Part shown: positions 7,457-16,933 of the stretch, in pieces
How the letters are laid out: the number at the start of each line of letters is the position of its first letter
How positions within the stretch are numbered: the stretch's first letter is position 1
Assembly (NCBI RefSeq): GCF_036226685.1
Contig: NZ_CP109009.1
Span: forward strand, 8,149,501 to 8,213,500
DNA: 64,000 nucleotides
Origin: Streptomyces sp. NBC_00690
GTDB lineage: Bacteria; Actinomycetota; Actinomycetes; Streptomycetales; Streptomycetaceae
Direction of reading: 5' to 3'
The notes under the pieces: model-generated
The model's database searches: none
What the model was told of the DNA's origin: nothing
Seen by the model: only the letters and a program-made list of their open reading frames with translations
Program-made: the position numbers and the translations under genes

Positions 7457-9190
7457 TCAGAAGAGCAGGTTGTACTTCTTCCAACCGGAGGCGACCTTCA
7501 CCCGGGCCGCGTACGGCTTCGCTGCGTCACCCGTGCCCTTGTAGAACCAGATGGCACCCGCGGCGTCCCGTGCGACCAGGTCCGCCTTGCGGTCCGAGTT
7601 CAGGTCGCCCGGTGCCACCAAGGAGTTGTAAATCTGCCAGCCGGTGCTGACCTGCACCCGACCGCTGAGCGGCTTCGACGCCACTCCCGTTCCCCGGTAC
7701 AGCCACAGCACGCCCTTGGCGTCCCGGCCCAGCAGATCTGCCGTGCCGTCACCGGTCACGTCGGTGCCGCCCACCAGCGAGTTGTAGATGTTCCAGCCGG
7801 TACCCACCTTGGTCCTGGCACCGAACGGCGCCGTGGTGGTTCCCGTGCCCGGGTACAGCCACAGCACGCCCTTAGCGTCCCGCGCCAGCAGATCGGCCTT
7901 CTTGTCGCCGGTCAGATCCGATGCACCGGTCAGAGAGGTGAAGGCGTTCCAACCCCCGCCGACCCTCAGCCGGCTCTTGAAGATGCCGCCGTCACCGGAC
8001 GTCCGGTAGAACCACAACACACCGCTCTTGTCCCGTGCCACTGCACCGGGGCCGCTGCTCTGGACGGTCACCGGAGCCAGCCGGGTCAGCGCCGAGTACT
8101 GGTTCCAGTTCACACTGCTGCCGACCAGCTCGACCGAGGCGAACGGCTTCGAGGCTTTGCCCGTGCCGCGATAGTCGTACAGCTCGCCGTCCGTGCCTCG
8201 GCCCACGACCCGGAAGCGCTCGGTCACCGGGATCGAACTGCTCACCGCGAAGTCCGACGCCTTCTGCGGGTTTCCGGTGCCGAAGCCGTACACCTCGTAG
8301 ACCGCGGTGTTCCGCAGTCGCCATGCCGGAGCGGTTGCAGCGGCCTTCAACCCGTAGGTGACCGTGTAGTCGCCGGGCTTCTTGACGGTACAACGGATGT
8401 CATTGCCCCAGCCCAGCTCCCCGAGCGAGTGATCGCACTCGGCGCCGGTGGCGCCCGCCGCGTTCACGCCGTCGACGCTGACCTTCAGCTCGCCCTCGTC
8501 CCAGCGCCGGAAGCCCGGAGCCTGGGACAGGCTCAACTGGAGTTCGCCCTTGTCGACCGCGTGCAGCTTCACCGTGTGCTGCACGGAGCCACCGGCCGGC
8601 AGTGTCGCCGTCGACAGGGTCATGGTGTTCTTCGCGACGTGTGCCTTGGTCTTCGCCGTGACCGTCGCATGTGCACGCCGCGGACCGATGGCCTTCGAGC
8701 CGGCGGTCTGCGCCTCCTTGATCCCCGCGTCGACGCTCTTCCCGCGCGGCACGTAGACAAGGCCGTAGTAGAGCGTCGTACCGTTCGCGGCACTGCTCGC
8801 CGCCGAGACATTGGGCCCCGGGGCGCCCCAGCCCTTCACACTGCACAGGTACACACCGGTGACCCCGGTCTTCGCCTTGCAGTCGGCCGTCGGGTCCACC
8901 TTCAACCCGGTCGGCACCCCGCCGCTGGACCAGCGCGCATCCGTGAGCGGCTTCTTGCTCAGGGCGTAGACGAAGGTTCCGTCCGCCTCCCCGCTCTGCT
9001 GTCCGCCGGTGGCCGGCGGTGACAACTCCTCCCAGCCCACACCGGGCATCAGGGCCATGTCCTGGACCGGGTCGAAGTAGAACGTCGGATCCCCGGCCGC
9101 CACGGCCGTCCCCGCCCCCACGACACCACCGGTGACGAGCAGCGCCGTCGCAACACCGGTTCCCACGAGCTTTCGCAAAGCTACCCCCAT
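7457..9190 (-). CDS. Secreted VCBS/FG-GAP repeat protein
   Basis: This 577-residue protein has a Sec signal (VALRKLVGTGVATALLVTGG, cleavage near AVAAGD). Residues ~35-330 form an unrecognised cysteine-containing region. The C-terminal ~240 residues are at least four beta-propeller repeats of about 49 residues. Each has a calcium-loop-like sequence (DLTGDKKADLLARDAKGVLW, DVTGDGTADLLGRDAKGVLW, DLNSDRKADLVARDAAGAIW) followed by a FY/LY-x-GTG strand. Such propellers usually serve extracellular carbohydrate or protein binding. I used the ATG at 9190. A TTG six codons downstream (...GCTTTGCGAAAG) is an alternative. The insertion sequence sits immediately downstream of its stop. Confidence 0.82.
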   Translation of the reverse strand: MGVALRKLVGTGVATALLVTGGVVGAGTAVAAGDPTFYFDPVQDMALMPGVGWEELSPPATGGQQSGEADGTFVYALSKKPLTDARWSSGGVPTGLKVDPTADCKAKTGVTGVYLCSVKGWGAPGPNVSAASSAANGTTLYYGLVYVPRGKSVDAGIKEAQTAGSKAIGPRRAHATVTAKTKAHVAKNTMTLSTATLPAGGSVQHTVKLHAVDKGELQLSLSQAPGFRRWDEGELKVSVDGVNAAGATGAECDHSLGELGWGNDIRCTVKKPGDYTVTYGLKAAATAPAWRLRNTAVYEVYGFGTGNPQKASDFAVSSSIPVTERFRVVGRGTDGELYDYRGTGKASKPFASVELVGSSVNWNQYSALTRLAPVTVQSSGPGAVARDKSGVLWFYRTSGDGGIFKSRLRVGGGWNAFTSLTGASDLTGDKKADLLARDAKGVLWLYPGTGTTTAPFGARTKVGTGWNIYNSLVGGTDVTGDGTADLLGRDAKGVLWLYRGTGVASKPLSGRVQVSTGWQIYNSLVAPGDLNSDRKADLVARDAAGAIWFYKGTGDAAKPYAARVKVASGWKKYNLLF

Positions 9191-9372
9191 CAATCAAACG
9201 ATCGGCGGACGGTAACACGCCCCACTGACAGCCGATTCAATCGGGGCCAGCCCCGGGAGGCATGTGCCCCTGCTCGCCGCCATCGTGTCGGTCCTGCCTT
9301 GCGTGCCCCACGACCTCGGAAGGAAGCACAGGTCACCGCCATGCGCCGGCTCGGTCGCACCTGGGTGATCGC

Positions 9373-10539
9373 CTACGTTCCTGTAGGCGCTTCACCGTCT
9401 GAGCTGAGGAACGCACCCGGCGCACCGAGTGTGTTGTGACGGTAGTCCCGAGGGGGTACGCCGTAGGCGGCACGGAAGGCGCGACTGAACTCCGACGCCT
9501 GGGGCATTCCCCAACGAGCTCCGATGGTGTGGACCGGCTGCCCGGCGCAGATCGGGTCCGCGAGGTCCGCGCGGGCGTTCTCCAGACGGCTGCGACGAAT
9601 CAGTGCGGCCACGGTGGTGCCTTCGGTTCGGAACAGCCGATGCAGATGGCCTACGGAGATGTGGTGGGCGGCGGCGATGTGCGTGGGAGTGAGGTGGGGG
9701 TCCGCCAGGTGCTGTTGGATGAACGCCTTGATCCGTAGGACGAGCGCACGCTGCCGGGTGTCCGGCGGCAGGAGGTTCTCCGACTCCAGCGCATGCGCGA
9801 ACATCGCCGCCACCAGGTCGGTGAGGACTACCCCGAGACGCGGGGCGTCACTGAGTCGATAGTCGTTGAGGTTCCGGGTGAACTGGGTGAGGAACTGGGC
9901 CAGTAGCGCCCCCATGCCCTCTCGTCCCGACATGGGCAGTCCAATCGCACGCTCGGCACGGTGGCGGGGCAACGGCAGCACCGCCTTCGGCACCTCCACA
10001 CCGATGAGGAGGATGCGCTGCTTGCCGGAGACGATCTCGTAGGGGCGCGAGGTGTCGTTGGTGTGGTAGCTGAACGGGTATCGGCTGACCTCCTGGCGCC
10101 CCCAGAAGATGTGGCCCTCACCGCGCAGGAGCAAGGACACGTGGTAGTTCTCGGGGTCCGCCTGACGGATGTGCTGCGCCGTCCGTCGGAAGACCACCGG
10201 CGGGAAGGCGGCGGGCCACACCGTCACATCACCGAGTTCGATGACCCGCTGGCGCGCCCGGAAGTCGCAGGCGTCGTCACTCCGGAGATCCATGGGGGCA
10301 TGCGTGGAGCTCATCAGGTCGCGCCAGTAGTCGAATCGATCGGCAGCGGGAATGCCCGTGGAGCGCAGCACGACGGACGGCAGTGGTCGGCCGGCCGCAT
10401 GCGATGCGGACTCTGCTGCGGCGCACGGATCGGAATGAGGTGTGGGTCCGTCGATCGGTCCGGGATGGTCCCCGGGGCCCGTCAACGGTCCTGCATTCGG
10501 GGCCTGTCGCTGTGGCGGGACGAGTGTGCGTACGGACAT
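9373..10539 (-). CDS. AraC-family transcriptional regulator
   Basis: This 388-residue protein has an N-terminal cupin-like sensing region of the AraC_binding_2 type (RFDYWRDLMSS...FRRTAQHIRQADPENYHVSL). A C-terminal double helix-turn-helix follows (LTPTHIAAAHHISVGHLHRL... and VHTIGARWGMPQASEFSRAF, then RAAYGVPPRDYR), the AraC signature. The first ~60 residues are a proline/histidine-rich extension. AGGGGGA eight bases before the ATG at 10539 supports this start over earlier in-frame codons. It is divergent from the LuxR-type regulator at 10758, sharing about 220 bp of promoter. The inducer is unknown. Confidence 0.9.
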   Translation of the reverse strand: MSVRTLVPPQRQAPNAGPLTGPGDHPGPIDGPTPHSDPCAAAESASHAAGRPLPSVVLRSTGIPAADRFDYWRDLMSSTHAPMDLRSDDACDFRARQRVIELGDVTVWPAAFPPVVFRRTAQHIRQADPENYHVSLLLRGEGHIFWGRQEVSRYPFSYHTNDTSRPYEIVSGKQRILLIGVEVPKAVLPLPRHRAERAIGLPMSGREGMGALLAQFLTQFTRNLNDYRLSDAPRLGVVLTDLVAAMFAHALESENLLPPDTRQRALVLRIKAFIQQHLADPHLTPTHIAAAHHISVGHLHRLFRTEGTTVAALIRRSRLENARADLADPICAGQPVHTIGARWGMPQASEFSRAFRAAYGVPPRDYRHNTLGAPGAFLSSDGEAPTGT

Positions 10540-10757
10540 CGCTTGAATCCCCCTGAGTGCAACGAAGTTCATGGTGGCGAAACGGCTGCGATGTCGTTCG
10601 CCCCGGCCCTGCGCACCGGTCCAGGTCACGGTGGTGCGATGACGCCCATGGGTTGTGATGGCCCGTGCGGGCGCCTCAAGGGCACGGTTCGCATCCTGCT
10701 ACGGGGGTGCCATTGCGCACCGCGTCGAGCCTGCGTACGCATGTAATCTGCGTACTT

Positions 10758-11807
10758 GTGAAGCACAATCAATCTGCACCATTACCGTGTGGATGTGGCA
10801 AAACGACCGCACAAGGGGCCTGTGGGCCCGCCCAGGACTTCTACCGGCGCCTACTCGATGCAGGACGGCTCCCCGGGATCGACGCTCCGTCCTGTCTGTG
10901 GCAACTCCATCTGCTCGCAGACGATCCACGGGATCCGGGATCCGTCCTCCCCGTTCCGCCGGATACCGCGGCGCCGGCCGCGTTGCAGCCGTTGGAGGAT
11001 GTGTTCGCGGAGCAACGCAGCAACCTGCGGTCCGCCCGGGCGGCACTCGCCCGCTTTGGGGAGTTGTACACGGAAGCCCAGCGCTCCGAGATGCCGGGCG
11101 CTACCCTCCTCACCGGAGCGGCACTGATCAGCAGGACCCTCGAAGCGACCGTGAACAACGTCCATCACGAGGTGATGACCGCGCAGCCGGGCGGAGGCCG
11201 CCCGCCCGATGTGCTGGAAGAGGCGATCGCCCGCGATCTGCGGATGTTGGCGCGGGGCGTGCGGCAGCGATCCATCTATCAGCACACCATCCGCCTCCAT
11301 CAGCCGACCCTGGCCTACGTCGATGCCACCACTCGGGCCGGCGCCGAGGTGCGCACTCTCGCGGAGGTCTTCGAACGGCTCATCGTCCTGGATCGCGAGG
11401 TGGCGTATATCCCGGTCTCCGACCAGCGTGCGGATGCCGCGTTGGAGATACGTCACCCCGGGATGGTCCGCTTCATCTGTCTCTTCTTCGAGAGCGCGTG
11501 GAGCCGTTCGCTCCCGGTGCACGGCGAGAGCAGGCCGCGTCCACCGCGGGTCACCCAGGAGGTCCAACAGGCGATCTTGCGGGCAGTCGTCTCCGGTGAC
11601 ACCGACGACTCCATTGCGCGCAGGCTCGGCATGAGTAGACGCAGCGTCTCCGAGCACATACGCAAGGTGTCACAACAGCTGGGGAGCAGCAGTCGGGCCC
11701 AGCTGGGCTACCTGTTGGCGACGTCCGGTTGGAGATGGGACGGCCAGGACCCGCAGAGCGCGCCGGAGACGACACAGAGTACGCAGGAGACGACCGACGG
11801 TCCCTGA
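10758..11807 (+). CDS. LuxR-type helix-turn-helix regulator
   Basis: The 349-residue product has a long helical central region (RSNLRSARAALARFGELYTE..., EEAIARDLRMLARGVRQRSI) resembling TrmB/PLD-like regulators common in Streptomyces. It ends with a LuxR C-terminal HTH: ILRAVVSGDTDDSIARRLGM then SRRSVSEHIRKVSQQLG. The last ~25 residues are a disordered Gln/Thr/Glu-rich tail. The GTG at 10758 is preferred because the open frame upstream overlaps the promoter region of the divergent gene. No receiver domain is present, so regulation is likely by ligand or partner binding. Targets are unknown. Confidence 0.8.
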   Translation: MKHNQSAPLPCGCGKTTAQGACGPAQDFYRRLLDAGRLPGIDAPSCLWQLHLLADDPRDPGSVLPVPPDTAAPAALQPLEDVFAEQRSNLRSARAALARFGELYTEAQRSEMPGATLLTGAALISRTLEATVNNVHHEVMTAQPGGGRPPDVLEEAIARDLRMLARGVRQRSIYQHTIRLHQPTLAYVDATTRAGAEVRTLAEVFERLIVLDREVAYIPVSDQRADAALEIRHPGMVRFICLFFESAWSRSLPVHGESRPRPPRVTQEVQQAILRAVVSGDTDDSIARRLGMSRRSVSEHIRKVSQQLGSSSRAQLGYLLATSGWRWDGQDPQSAPETTQSTQETTDGP

Positions 11808-12344
11808 CCCGGCCTCCCCGTACCAACGTGTCGCAGAGGCGCGAAGGTGTTCCCCGGGCCCGCTGCGGGGGCAGTCGCTGTCGAGTGCGGGATCGCACTG
11901 CCTGGGCTGGCCTCCGCCGGGTCGGCTCGACGGCGCCCTGTGACGGCACGCGCACGGAGGATTGTCCGCCCTGGGATCCGAAACTTCCCGGAGGCGGGAT
12001 CAGCCGCAGAAACGGCTGGTCCCTGCGCCCGGGGAATAAAAGTAAACGGTTGTACAGTTTTCATGTGTCGTAGCGACAGGCCCTGACCCTGGAGTTCTTG
12101 TGTCACGTGATGCGGTACCGCCGCCCCGGTCCCTCCGGGCGTCTCGGACCCGGCAGCGGTCTGCCGCCCGCCCCCTCGTCGCCCCGCCCCGGCCGCTGCA
12201 CGCGCGCGGTCGATGCGCCGGGACGACCCGGGCCTGTGTACCTGCCCCGACCGGGCCCACCGGACTTCTTGCCCCGACCGGGCCCGCAGGGTTTCTGGAT
12301 CGCTTCGATCCGACACCGCTTCTCATGCTCGTACTGGAGAGACC
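11808..12344. other. Intergenic region with AT-rich site and direct repeat
   Basis: About 540 bp upstream of the FAD oxidoreductase. A small hairpin with a 6-bp stem (CAGCCG/CGGCTG) lies at 12001-12018. It is followed by an AT-rich patch around 12036-12064 containing TTGTACA, which stands out from the local GC content. Two copies of GCCCCGACCGGGCCC lie at 12244-12258 and 12271-12285, exactly 27 bp apart. I cannot support a gene here. Confidence 0.45.
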
Positions 12345-13427
12345 ATGTCCCCCAAAGTTGTGATCGTCGGCGGCGGCTACGGCGGCAGCGCCGCGGCCAA
12401 GGCCCTGGATGCTGTGGCCGACGTGACCCTTGTCGAGCCTAAGGACGCCTTCCTGCACAATGTCGGCGCCCTCCGGGCCGCCGTTGACTCGGACTTCGCC
12501 CCCCAGATCTTCCTGCCCTATGACCATCTGCTCAGCCGGGGCCGTGTCGTCCGTGACCGCGCGGTCCGGGTCGAGCCCGGGACGGTCTCGCTCGCCTCGG
12601 GCAAGGCGCTGGATGCCGACTACATCGTCCTTGCCACCGGCTCCAGCTACCCCTTCCCCGCCAAGAGCGACCTCGATGACTCCTCGGCTTCCCTGGAGAA
12701 GTTCGGTGCCACGCAGAAGCAGCTCACCGCGGCGGACAAGGTCCTTCTTCTCGGAGCGGGGCCCGTCGGCCTTGAGTTCGCGGGGGAGATCAAGGCCCGA
12801 TGGCCGCAGAAGCAGGTCGTCATCATCGACCCGGCCCCGAGCATCCTGAGCGGCTACTCCGATGCGTTCCGTGAAGAGATCCTGCGCCAACTGGACCAAC
12901 TCGGGGTGGAACTACTGCTCGGCGACTCGCTCGCCCAGGAGCCACCGACCGAGGTCGGGACGGCTGGGGCGTTCGACGTCACCACCCGTTCGGGCGCCGA
13001 GGTGAGCGCGCAGGTCTGGTTCAGGGCCTACGGAGTCACACCCGCCAGCGCCTACCTCGCGGGCTCGCTCGCCCCGGCCCGGTTGGACAGCGGCCGTGTC
13101 GAAGTGCTGCCCAGCCTTCAGGTGAAGGGCCAGACCACGGTGTTCGCCCTCGGTGACATCACCGATGTGGCCGAACCCAAGCGAGCCGGGGCCGCCATGC
13201 AACACGCCGAAGTGATCGCGGGAAACATCACCGCCCTGATCGGGGGCGGTAAGGAGCTGACGTCGTACGAGCCCGGTCCGGCCGCCATCCTGCTGCCGTT
13301 GGGCCCCACCGGCGGTGCCACGGAACTGCCCGGCGGCGAACTGTTGGGGCCCGAAGTGACGGCCCAGTACAAGGGGGCGGACCTGATGGTCGGCCGCTTC
13401 TCCGAAACCTTTGGGCTCAGCGGATGA
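12345..13427 (+). CDS. NAD(P)/FAD-dependent oxidoreductase (AIF/NDH-2-like)
   Basis: This 360-residue pyridine-nucleotide-disulphide-type flavoprotein starts MSPKVVIVGGGYGGSAAAKA with the FAD-binding GxGxxG Rossmann motif. A second nucleotide-binding fold is at KVLLLGAGPVGLEFAGEIKA. The conserved TTVFALGDITDV near the C terminus contacts the flavin. Absence of a CxxxxC redox pair argues against a disulphide reductase. AIF-like or ferroptosis-suppressor-like NAD(P)H:quinone oxidoreductases are the nearest match. GGAGAG precedes the ATG closely. An unrelated SDR gene follows 223 bp downstream. Electron acceptor not determinable. Confidence 0.85.
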   Translation: MSPKVVIVGGGYGGSAAAKALDAVADVTLVEPKDAFLHNVGALRAAVDSDFAPQIFLPYDHLLSRGRVVRDRAVRVEPGTVSLASGKALDADYIVLATGSSYPFPAKSDLDDSSASLEKFGATQKQLTAADKVLLLGAGPVGLEFAGEIKARWPQKQVVIIDPAPSILSGYSDAFREEILRQLDQLGVELLLGDSLAQEPPTEVGTAGAFDVTTRSGAEVSAQVWFRAYGVTPASAYLAGSLAPARLDSGRVEVLPSLQVKGQTTVFALGDITDVAEPKRAGAAMQHAEVIAGNITALIGGGKELTSYEPGPAAILLPLGPTGGATELPGGELLGPEVTAQYKGADLMVGRFSETFGLSG

Positions 13428-13650
13428 GCAGGACCATGCGCACCGGCCGCGCCCTGCGGCACGGATCGGACGCGTGTGGCTGTCAGTGGAGGGCGTCATG
13501 AGTACGTGTTCTCGGGCCGAACGCGAGCGCTTACCGCAGGCGGGCGGTCACCGGACACGGGTGGTGGGTTGAAGAACACCCCATCGCTGAAACGTTCCTG
13601 CATTGGGTTCGACAGAGATATTTCCCAACGGATTTGAGGAGCACAGAGCC

Positions 13651-14412
13651 ATGGACATCAAGGACCGGGTAGTCATCGTGACCGGTGGCGGCGGCGGGAT
13701 CGGTGCCGAGACCGCGAAGCTGTTGGGCAGCAGGGGTGCCCGGGTCGTGGTCACGGACATCAGTGAGTCGGGCGAGGCAGTGGCCGAGGCCATCCGGGAA
13801 GCGGGGGGAGACGCCGCGTTCCTGCGTGCGGACATCACCGTGGAGGAGGAGGCCGAGGCGCTGGTGGCCAGGACCCTCGACCGATACGGCAGACTCGACG
13901 GCGCATTCAACAACGCCGGTGTGGAGCAGGCCGCGACGCCGCTCCACCAGCTCACCGCTGCGCAGTGGGACCGGGCGATCCGGGTCGATCTGACCGGTGT
14001 CTTCTACTCTCTGAAGTATCAGATCACGGCCATGCTGGAGTCGGGCACCCGCGGATCCATCGTCAACACGGCATCCGCTCTGGGGCAGGTGGCCGTTGCC
14101 AATGCGAGCGAGTACGTGGCCGCGAAACACGGCGTCATCGGCCTCACCCGTGCTGCCGCTGCCGACTACGGACAGCACGGCATCCGTGTCAACGCCGTAC
14201 TGCCGGGCATCGTCGAAACCCCCATGGTCGCCCGCATCGCGGAGGAGCCCAGCTTCTCGGGAATCTTCGACGGCCTCCGCCAGCGACACCTGCTCGGCAG
14301 ATTCGCCCAGCCGAACGAGGTCGGCGAGGCCGTGGCCTGGCTCCTTTCGGACAGCTCGGCATTCGTCACCGGAGCGGCGATTCCCGTCGACGGCGGCTAT
14401 CTCGCCGTGTGA
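13651..14412 (+). CDS. Short-chain dehydrogenase/reductase (classical SDR)
   Basis: The 253-residue product starts MDIKDRVVIVTGGGGGIGAE, giving the TGxxxGxG cofactor motif. NNAG appears as AFNNAGVEQ. The catalytic residues are the serine in VNTASALGQ and the Y-x-x-x-K in EYVAAKHGVIGLT. The C terminus ends AIPVDGGYLAV as in classical SDRs. An aspartate at the end of the second strand (VVTDISES) suggests NAD preference, which is an inference. GAGGAG lies upstream of the ATG at 13651. Substrate unknown. Transcription ends at a bidirectional hairpin at 14441-14484. Confidence 0.92.
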   Translation: MDIKDRVVIVTGGGGGIGAETAKLLGSRGARVVVTDISESGEAVAEAIREAGGDAAFLRADITVEEEAEALVARTLDRYGRLDGAFNNAGVEQAATPLHQLTAAQWDRAIRVDLTGVFYSLKYQITAMLESGTRGSIVNTASALGQVAVANASEYVAAKHGVIGLTRAAAADYGQHGIRVNAVLPGIVETPMVARIAEEPSFSGIFDGLRQRHLLGRFAQPNEVGEAVAWLLSDSSAFVTGAAIPVDGGYLAV

Positions 14413-14440
14413 CCTCGGACAGAGCGTAGGACGGTAACAC

Positions 14441-14484
14441 CGCCAGTCCGTCATCAGACAGGGCCCGCTGATGGCGGACTGGCG
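14441..14484. terminator. Bidirectional terminator hairpin between convergent genes
   Basis: CGCCAGTCCGTCATCAG pairs with CTGATGGCGGACTGGCG: 17 bp including one G-U wobble, with a 10-nt loop. It lies between the SDR stop (14412) and the convergent hydrolase stop (14537), so it can serve both strands. Confidence 0.75.
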
Positions 14485-14536
14485 CATGCATGAACCCATG
14501 TGCCGCCTTCGCAGGTCACCACGAGGGGAGTTCGGC

Positions 14537-15589
14537 CTACAGCGCTTCCCCCATCGACGCACGACTCCCGGCGTGGGACTGGGCGAGGAGACGTCGGAGC
14601 CAGCGCAACCGGGCGTTGCGGGCGTCCCGACTGAGTGCCGCTCCTGGTACGAAGGTGTCGAACCCGTGGAACGCGCCCGGCCATACGTGCAGTTCGGCTT
14701 GGCCGCCGGCCTGCCAGATCGCCTGGGCATAGGCCACGTCCTCGTCCCTGAAGGTCTCGGCCGATCCGACGTCGATGTAGGCCGGGGGAAGCCCGGACAG
14801 ATCCGTGGCGCGGGCGGGAGCCGCGTACGGCGGTAGGTCCGGGGCGCCGCACCGGTCGCCGAGCAATGCCTGCCACGCGGTTGCGTTGGAGGTGCGGTCC
14901 CAGGTGTCGACGCCGGCCATCTGGTGGCTGGAGAAGGTGTTGTTGCGGTCGTCGAGCATCGGGCACAGAAGCAGCTGCCCGATCGGTGCGGGCCCGCCCC
15001 GGTCACGGGTGAGGAGGGCGAGCGCCGCGGCGAGCCCACCGCCGGCACTCTTTCCACCGACGATGATGCGGTCAGCGTCGACGCGCAACTCGATCGCGTG
15101 CGCGGCCACCCAGCTCAACCCGGCGTAGCAGTCCTCGATCGGCTCGGGGTAGCGCGCCTGCGGTGCCAGTCGGTATTCGACGGAGACGACGGCCAACTCC
15201 AGCGCACCGGCCCATTCGTGCAGCACTTGCGGAAGGACGGACCAAGCATTGCCCATCACCATTCCGCCGCCGTGCATGTAGTACAGCACCGGCAATCGTC
15301 CGGTGGCCCCGGTGGGGCGAGCGCAGACGAGTGCGACGTCGGGCCGGCCCGATTCTCCCGGCACAAACAGTTCGTCCACCTTGAACAGGCCGTCGGCGCT
15401 GAGTTCCGGAACTGTGGGCCTGGGCCTGGTCGCAGCGTCCTGCTGCTGTCGGGTCGCGAGGTTCTCCGGGGTGACCGGTTCCCGTCCCTCGTTGCCCCAA
15501 GCCGTCAATGCGGCGCTCAGCTCGGGATCAAAAGGGGGCGGTTGCCACGTCGGCTGGAGCCGATCCGGCTCTGAGCGCCTGTCAGCCAC
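14537..15589 (-). CDS. Alpha/beta hydrolase, HSL-type esterase
   Basis: This cytoplasmic hydrolase of about 350 residues is of the hormone-sensitive-lipase family. The oxyanion-hole motif is YYMHGGGMVMG and the nucleophile elbow is VGGKSAGGGLAAALA (G-x-S-x-G). The catalytic acid lies in IDVGSAETFRDEDVAYAQ and the histidine in WPGAFHGFDTF. Such enzymes cleave acyl esters or epoxide-related substrates. GGAGG upstream fits either the TTG at 15595 or the GTG at 15589. I list the GTG. It converges on the SDR gene. No signal peptide. Confidence 0.9.
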   Translation of the reverse strand: MADRRSEPDRLQPTWQPPPFDPELSAALTAWGNEGREPVTPENLATRQQQDAATRPRPTVPELSADGLFKVDELFVPGESGRPDVALVCARPTGATGRLPVLYYMHGGGMVMGNAWSVLPQVLHEWAGALELAVVSVEYRLAPQARYPEPIEDCYAGLSWVAAHAIELRVDADRIIVGGKSAGGGLAAALALLTRDRGGPAPIGQLLLCPMLDDRNNTFSSHQMAGVDTWDRTSNATAWQALLGDRCGAPDLPPYAAPARATDLSGLPPAYIDVGSAETFRDEDVAYAQAIWQAGGQAELHVWPGAFHGFDTFVPGAALSRDARNARLRWLRRLLAQSHAGSRASMGEAL

Positions 15590-15832
15590 ACTCAAGACGA
15601 TCCCTCCCGTCGGACGAAAGGACAACGGCCCGCACGGCGACGGCTCCAGCTCGTCAGTAGTTCCGTACCAGGAGGAAACGTTCGCGCGAGGTTCATACGG
15701 CGTAGTCAAGCACCCCTCGTACGGACACCCCGGCTTCCTCGGGCATGGTATCCAGGAGTGCATTTCGGGGCGCTGTCAGAAACCACACCAGTCGAGACGG
15801 CTTGATGCAGCGAAGACCGGTCGACAGTTCGC

Positions 15833-16933
15833 TCATCGCGGAGATGCGGCGATCCGCACGCGATCGCTCTCGTTGTCGGAGAGGAACGACGCCAGTTCAC
15901 CGCCCTGTTCGGCGACGCCGGCGCGATCCGTCCGTGAGAAGGGGCGCAGTGGAGTGACAACCACGGTGTCGTCGTCGACGCCCCACGTCGCGGAGACCCG
16001 GCCGTCGACCAGGACGACGCGCTCGCCGGCGACGGACAGGCCGCGATGGGCGTCGTCGATGATCCGGCTGCGATCGTGATAGCCCAGGATCGCGTTGTCG
16101 AAGGCGGGGAGGAACCGTACCGGCGCGGGGGTGTCGGGGTCGGGGCGCGGGAGGTCAGGGAGGTCCAGCAGCTCGCGACCCCGCTCATCGCGGAAGCTGA
16201 CCAGGTGTTCGCGCATCGCGGCGATCGCTTTCGGGAGTCCGGTCAGACCGCACCAGGCACGCAGATCAGCCGATGCGGCGGGACCGAACGCGGTCAGATA
16301 GCGCCGCACCAGCGCTTCACCGACCGGGTCGGTGCCCGGCGGGGCCGCTGGGTCGATGCTTCGCCCCAGCCATGAGGAGAGCAGTGCGTACCGCGCTCCC
16401 CCTTTGGTACGCCACAGCCCGCGCGGCGGCAGTTGTGTCGTCGGGAGGAGGGCTGCGATCAGCAATTCGCCCAGTGCCCGCGGTCCCGGGTCTGGCCAAC
16501 GCTCGCCGAGCGCCCTGGCGAGCTGGGACATCGAACGGGGTTCTTCGTCGGCCATGACCTCCAGGCCGGCCACGGTGAGTTCGTCGAGGTCCACGCCGTC
16601 GAGTTCACGGCGATAGGTGCCGAGCACCCGTTGACGCAGCATGCCGTCATGTCGTGCGCGCCAGGCCAAGGCATCGTCCGCGGTGACCAGATGGACGGTA
16701 CGGCGCATGAGGTGCATCCGTACCACGTTCCGCTGGGTGAGCAGGTTCGAGAGCGTTGCGGGGTCGAACCGGCCCAGCCGCGACCACAGCCCGACGAACG
16801 GTTCCTGGGGTTCTTGCGCTTGTAGACCGCCGAGGTGTGCGACGGCGCCGAGGACGGGGAGGTCGGCGCGATCGAGCAACAGTTGCCGGGCGAGCGTGGC
16901 GCGGTTGAGTGCCCGGGTGGCGAGGAAGCTCAT
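15833..16933 (-). CDS. AlkZ/YcaQ-like DNA glycosylase (winged-helix HTH_42)
   Basis: The 366-residue product contains the winged-helix 'DUF1006/HTH_42' architecture: ATLARQLLLDRADLP, LGGLQAQEPQEPFVGLWSRL, VRMHLMRRTVHLVTADDALA, a central RALGELLIAAL segment and a C-terminal RVVLVDGRVSATWGVDD. This family includes AlkZ of Streptomyces, which unhooks azinomycin interstrand crosslinks, and YcaQ. The catalytic Q-x-Q motif is present as Q38-A-Q40, the AlkZ-type rather than the Q-x-D YcaQ-type. So it probably excises bulky alkylated purines. Isolated gene with no biosynthetic cluster beside it. A short hairpin at 16957-16980 precedes the start. Confidence 0.82.
   Translation of the reverse strand: MSFLATRALNRATLARQLLLDRADLPVLGAVAHLGGLQAQEPQEPFVGLWSRLGRFDPATLSNLLTQRNVVRMHLMRRTVHLVTADDALAWRARHDGMLRQRVLGTYRRELDGVDLDELTVAGLEVMADEEPRSMSQLARALGERWPDPGPRALGELLIAALLPTTQLPPRGLWRTKGGARYALLSSWLGRSIDPAAPPGTDPVGEALVRRYLTAFGPAASADLRAWCGLTGLPKAIAAMREHLVSFRDERGRELLDLPDLPRPDPDTPAPVRFLPAFDNAILGYHDRSRIIDDAHRGLSVAGERVVLVDGRVSATWGVDDDTVVVTPLRPFSRTDRAGVAEQGGELASFLSDNESDRVRIAASPR

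Noticed and set aside
12213..12344. Extended N terminus of the FAD oxidoreductase
   Set aside because: The Rossmann motif starts directly after the ATG at 12345, which has its own ribosome site. The upstream codons overlap a direct repeat and are not protein-like.
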